In this document: positions 5,226 to 7,298 of the stretch, piece by piece
Layout of the letters: each line of letters opens with the position of its first letter
Position numbering within the stretch: position 1 is the stretch's first letter
Position numbers and translations under genes: made by a program
Source: Ferrithrix thermotolerans DSM 19514
Lineage (GTDB): Bacteria > Actinomycetota > Acidimicrobiia > Acidimicrobiales > Ilumatobacteraceae
DNA length: 7,298 nt
Assembly: GCA_945878705.1 (NCBI GenBank)
Contig: CAMCUE010000057.1
Coordinates: 1-7,298, forward strand
Reading direction: 5' to 3'
The notes under the pieces: generated by a model
What the model was told of the DNA's origin: nothing
Databases searched by the model: none
What the model saw: the letters and a program-made list of their open reading frames with translations, nothing else

Positions 5226-6473
5226 TCAACCGATTGGACTTGTGATGTCGAGATACAAACCAGCAACCAGCAAAGTCGCGAGTAAAGCAACAACCGTCGT
5301 TGCCACTGGAATCATCTTGCCAACATCAGCACGGTAGACGCGACCACGACGAGACCTAAACCGCTCATAGATCGCAATTGCAGCATGTCCCCCGTCAAAC
5401 GGCAACAGCGGCAACATATTAAACACCCCGACAAATACATTGACGCTCGCCAACAACATTAAAAGTCCTTTGAGTCCTTCGCTGCGCCCGATTTCACCAC
5501 CAACTTGGCTGGCCCCAACAACAGTTGTCGGGCGAGTCATCGGATCTGGCTCATCTGCAATGACATTTGAAAAAATATTCGCAGGGTTAACAACAACAAA
5601 CACACCGGCAACCGATGCACGAGAAGCTTGGGCCACATCATAAACGCCATAACCAAAAGCACTCAATGGGTTTTGTCGAACATAGCGATATGAATCTGTC
5701 GCTACCCCGAGAAACGCGACGCTGGCATTGACAGGACTGCTGATTAATTTAGTTTCAACAGAAAATACTTCGCCACCGCGCTTGAACTTTACCGTTACTG
5801 AGTCTCCGGGATTTTTGGCGGTCACCGCCTGAACTAACTCAGTGCGTCGGCTAATTGCAGTTGCATCAATCGCCAAAATTTGATCGCCTTGCTGCAGACC
5901 AATTCTTTCTGCTGGCGACTCTGCGACCGGGTCACCATAAATCAACAACTCCTTTGTGTCTGCGAAACGACCCGCAGTCGCATACACACCAACAAATAGC
6001 ACTATCGCAATAATCATGTGCATCACAGAGCCCGCCGTGATCACAAGCATTCGCTTTGGAAACGACTGCTGACGATAGGTGCGAGGCTCATCAATGGGAT
6101 CACACTCATCTAAATTATTCATGCCAACAATTCGAACAAATGCACCGATCGGCAAGGCTCTTATACCGAATTCAACTTCGCCACGTTTTATGCTCCAGAC
6201 TCGCGGACCAAAACCCATATAGAACTGTGTGACTTTCATTCCGCTACGTCGCGCTGTCACAAAATGCCCTACTTCATGCAAAAAAACCGAGACAATTACC
6301 CCAGCGACAAACAGCAGCGACCAAGGATTTTTTACACCAAGCCACGCAAGTAAGCCAACAACGACAATCACCGTTGACGCAGTAGTCGCAGAATTATTTT
6401 GCGCGAAATCTTTGTCATCAGTTGCCCCGCCGGCAGCTATCTCATTACGGAACTTTGAGTAAAACGAATTCAA
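5226..6473 (-). CDS. rseP: RseP/Rip1-type site-2 intramembrane metalloprotease (M50)
   Basis: This is a multi-pass membrane zinc protease that cuts transmembrane proteins such as anti-sigma factors within the bilayer. From the TTG start at 6473 it has 415 residues, near Mycobacterium Rip1. Marks: a first membrane segment (about 34–46), a second carrying the zinc motif HEVGH (His66, Glu67, His70), the GFGPRVWS and LPIGAFVRIVGM segments, a third membrane helix (about 150–165), a PDZ domain (about 180–260; ESPAERIGLQQGDQILAID), and a last pair of helices with NMLPLLPFDGG (352–362, third zinc ligand Asp360). An ATG at 6509 would add 12 residues and a 40-base overlap. I prefer the TTG because AGGAAG lies seven bases upstream and the overlap with the dxr stop is then the compact four bases TTGA. 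Its substrates, probably an anti-sigma factor or a cell-division or envelope protein, are not encoded here. Confidence 0.93.
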   Translation of the reverse strand: MNSFYSKFRNEIAAGGATDDKDFAQNNSATTASTVIVVVGLLAWLGVKNPWSLLFVAGVIVSVFLHEVGHFVTARRSGMKVTQFYMGFGPRVWSIKRGEVEFGIRALPIGAFVRIVGMNNLDECDPIDEPRTYRQQSFPKRMLVITAGSVMHMIIAIVLFVGVYATAGRFADTKELLIYGDPVAESPAERIGLQQGDQILAIDATAISRRTELVQAVTAKNPGDSVTVKFKRGGEVFSVETKLISSPVNASVAFLGVATDSYRYVRQNPLSAFGYGVYDVAQASRASVAGVFVVVNPANIFSNVIADEPDPMTRPTTVVGASQVGGEIGRSEGLKGLLMLLASVNVFVGVFNMLPLLPFDGGHAAIAIYERFRSRRGRVYRADVGKMIPVATTVVALLATLLVAGLYLDITSPIG

Positions 6474-7298
6474 CTTGCAACTTCCTTTCGTATCAAATCT
6501 CGAGCCCATCGGCGCGCGACTTTGTCTGCTTCTAAAATATCTTCAACTTGAGTTGGTATTAGACCGTCATGGTGTTGCATGGTTGCTTCAATGATTGCCG
6601 AAATCTGAGACCATTGCACTTCCCCAGCCAAAAATGCTTCAACTGCAATTTCATTGGCGGCACTCAGCCAAGCAGGCGCAGTACCACCAATACGCCCGGC
6701 AGCATATGCTAAATCCAAGCAGCGAAATGTGTCACTATCTGGTTTTTCGAAATCAAGTCGAGAAAGTTTCGTCCAGTCGATTGCGCCAAAACTTATCGCA
6801 GATCGCTGTGGATATTCAAGCGCATAAGCGATCGGTAATCGCATATCAGGAAGCGACAACTGGGCGATAGTTGCACCGTCGCGAAACTCGACCATTGAGT
6901 GAACGATTGACTGCGGGTGCACTACGACATCAATGCGTTGATAATCCAATCCAAATAATTCGTGAGCCTCGATAACTTCTAGACCTTTGTTCATCAATGT
7001 TGATGAGTCAACGGTAATTTTTGGACCCATCGACCAAGTCGGGTGTTTTAGAGCATCTTGTATTGTTACTTTTTCTAGGGATATTTTTGTGCGTCCCCTG
7101 AACGGACCCCCACTCGCAGTGAGCAAAAGCCTCGCCACATCATGTGAAACATTTTGAGAACTACGCAAGCATTGGTGAATCGCGCAATGCTCACTATCTA
7201 CGGGAACAATCTCAGCCCCAGATATTTTTCTAAGTGGTGCAACAATTGGTCCTGCCGCAATAAGACTTTCTTTATTTGCAAGTGCTAGCCGTTTACCA
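6470..7298 (-). CDS. dxr: 1-deoxy-D-xylulose 5-phosphate reductoisomerase, N-terminus beyond the right edge
   Basis: The frame is open to the window edge, giving 275 residues of an enzyme that is usually about 390 long; roughly the first 110, with the NADPH-binding Rossmann motif, are missing. The enzyme converts DXP to 2-C-methyl-D-erythritol 4-phosphate, the committed step of the MEP isoprenoid pathway. Visible marks, numbered from the edge, are GKRLALANKESLIAAG (1–16), VPVDSEHCAI with metal ligands Asp34 and Glu36, LTASGGPFRG (59–68), HPTWSMGPKITVDSSTLMNKGLE (85–107, third metal ligand Glu107), EAHELFG, VVVHPQSIVHSMVEF and the C-terminal AANEIAVEAFL. The internal TTG at 7168 codes leucine within the conserved QCLRSS segment and is not the start. 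The stop TGA (6472–6470) overlaps the TTG start of rseP. Confidence 0.97.
   Translation of the reverse strand, partial: GKRLALANKESLIAAGPIVAPLRKISGAEIVPVDSEHCAIHQCLRSSQNVSHDVARLLLTASGGPFRGRTKISLEKVTIQDALKHPTWSMGPKITVDSSTLMNKGLEVIEAHELFGLDYQRIDVVVHPQSIVHSMVEFRDGATIAQLSLPDMRLPIAYALEYPQRSAISFGAIDWTKLSRLDFEKPDSDTFRCLDLAYAAGRIGGTAPAWLSAANEIAVEAFLAGEVQWSQISAIIEATMQHHDGLIPTQVEDILEADKVARRWARDLIRKEVAS
6481..6486 (-). promoter_or_regulatory. Shine-Dalgarno that decides the rseP start
   Basis: The minus strand reads AGGAAG, followed by seven bases and the TTG at 6473. It is the strongest ribosome binding site in the window and sits inside the end of dxr. The upstream ATG at 6509 has no comparable site in view. 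Confidence 0.65.

Noticed and set aside
6470..7168. TTG at 7168 as the dxr start
   Set aside because: The same frame continues upstream to the window edge and encodes the conserved ANKESL and PVDSEH motifs, so the gene is simply cut by the edge.
1..7298. tRNA, rRNA, CRISPR array, insertion sequence, prophage or riboswitch
   Set aside because: Intergenic gaps are all below about 85 bases and hold no cloverleaf, spacer array, terminal inverted repeats with a transposase, or attachment site that I could see.

Overview
The window reads as a chromosomal segment of an actinobacterium, most likely of the class Acidimicrobiia (Ilumatobacter-like); this placement is inference. The support is a dxr–rseP–ispG cluster of the kind known from Mycobacterium, a GlfT2-type galactofuranosyltransferase next to a UDP-galactopyranose mutase, a MoeZ-like E1 enzyme without zinc cysteines, frequent GTG/TTG starts, and apparent leaderless promoters. 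Base composition is moderate rather than strongly GC-rich, which would fit a freshwater or marine planktonic lineage. Coding density is very high, no mobile element, tRNA, rRNA or CRISPR array is visible, and no stretch above 300 bases lacks a gene.

Layout, right to left, since all genes but one lie on the minus strand. (1) 7298–5226–3984: dxr (N-terminus cut by the window edge), rseP/rip1-type site-2 protease and ispG form a tight operon. The dxr and rseP genes overlap by 4 bases if the TTG start supported by the Shine-Dalgarno is used, and ispG starts about 15 bases after rseP. Dxr and IspG are steps of the MEP isoprenoid pathway; the protease between them is an intramembrane regulator. (2) 3537–3956, plus strand: a 139-residue conserved-looking protein of unknown function, convergent with ispG and divergent from the sirtuin. 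(3) 3469–1493: a sirtuin followed 27 bases later by a rhodanese–MoeB fusion, probably co-transcribed. (4) 1411–1: UDP-galactopyranose mutase, then, after a one-base gap, the start of a GlfT2-like galactofuranosyltransferase cut by the left edge. Together they make UDP-galactofuranose and polymerise it into a cell-envelope galactan.

The points most worth a second look are the N-terminal rhodanese on an E1 enzyme (reverse of the MoeZ order) paired with a sirtuin, the shared A/T-rich CTAACTAGT repeats at two gene ends, an 8-base-period direct repeat just upstream of the glf promoter, and the unknown plus-strand gene. I found no clear evidence for a wholly new system.
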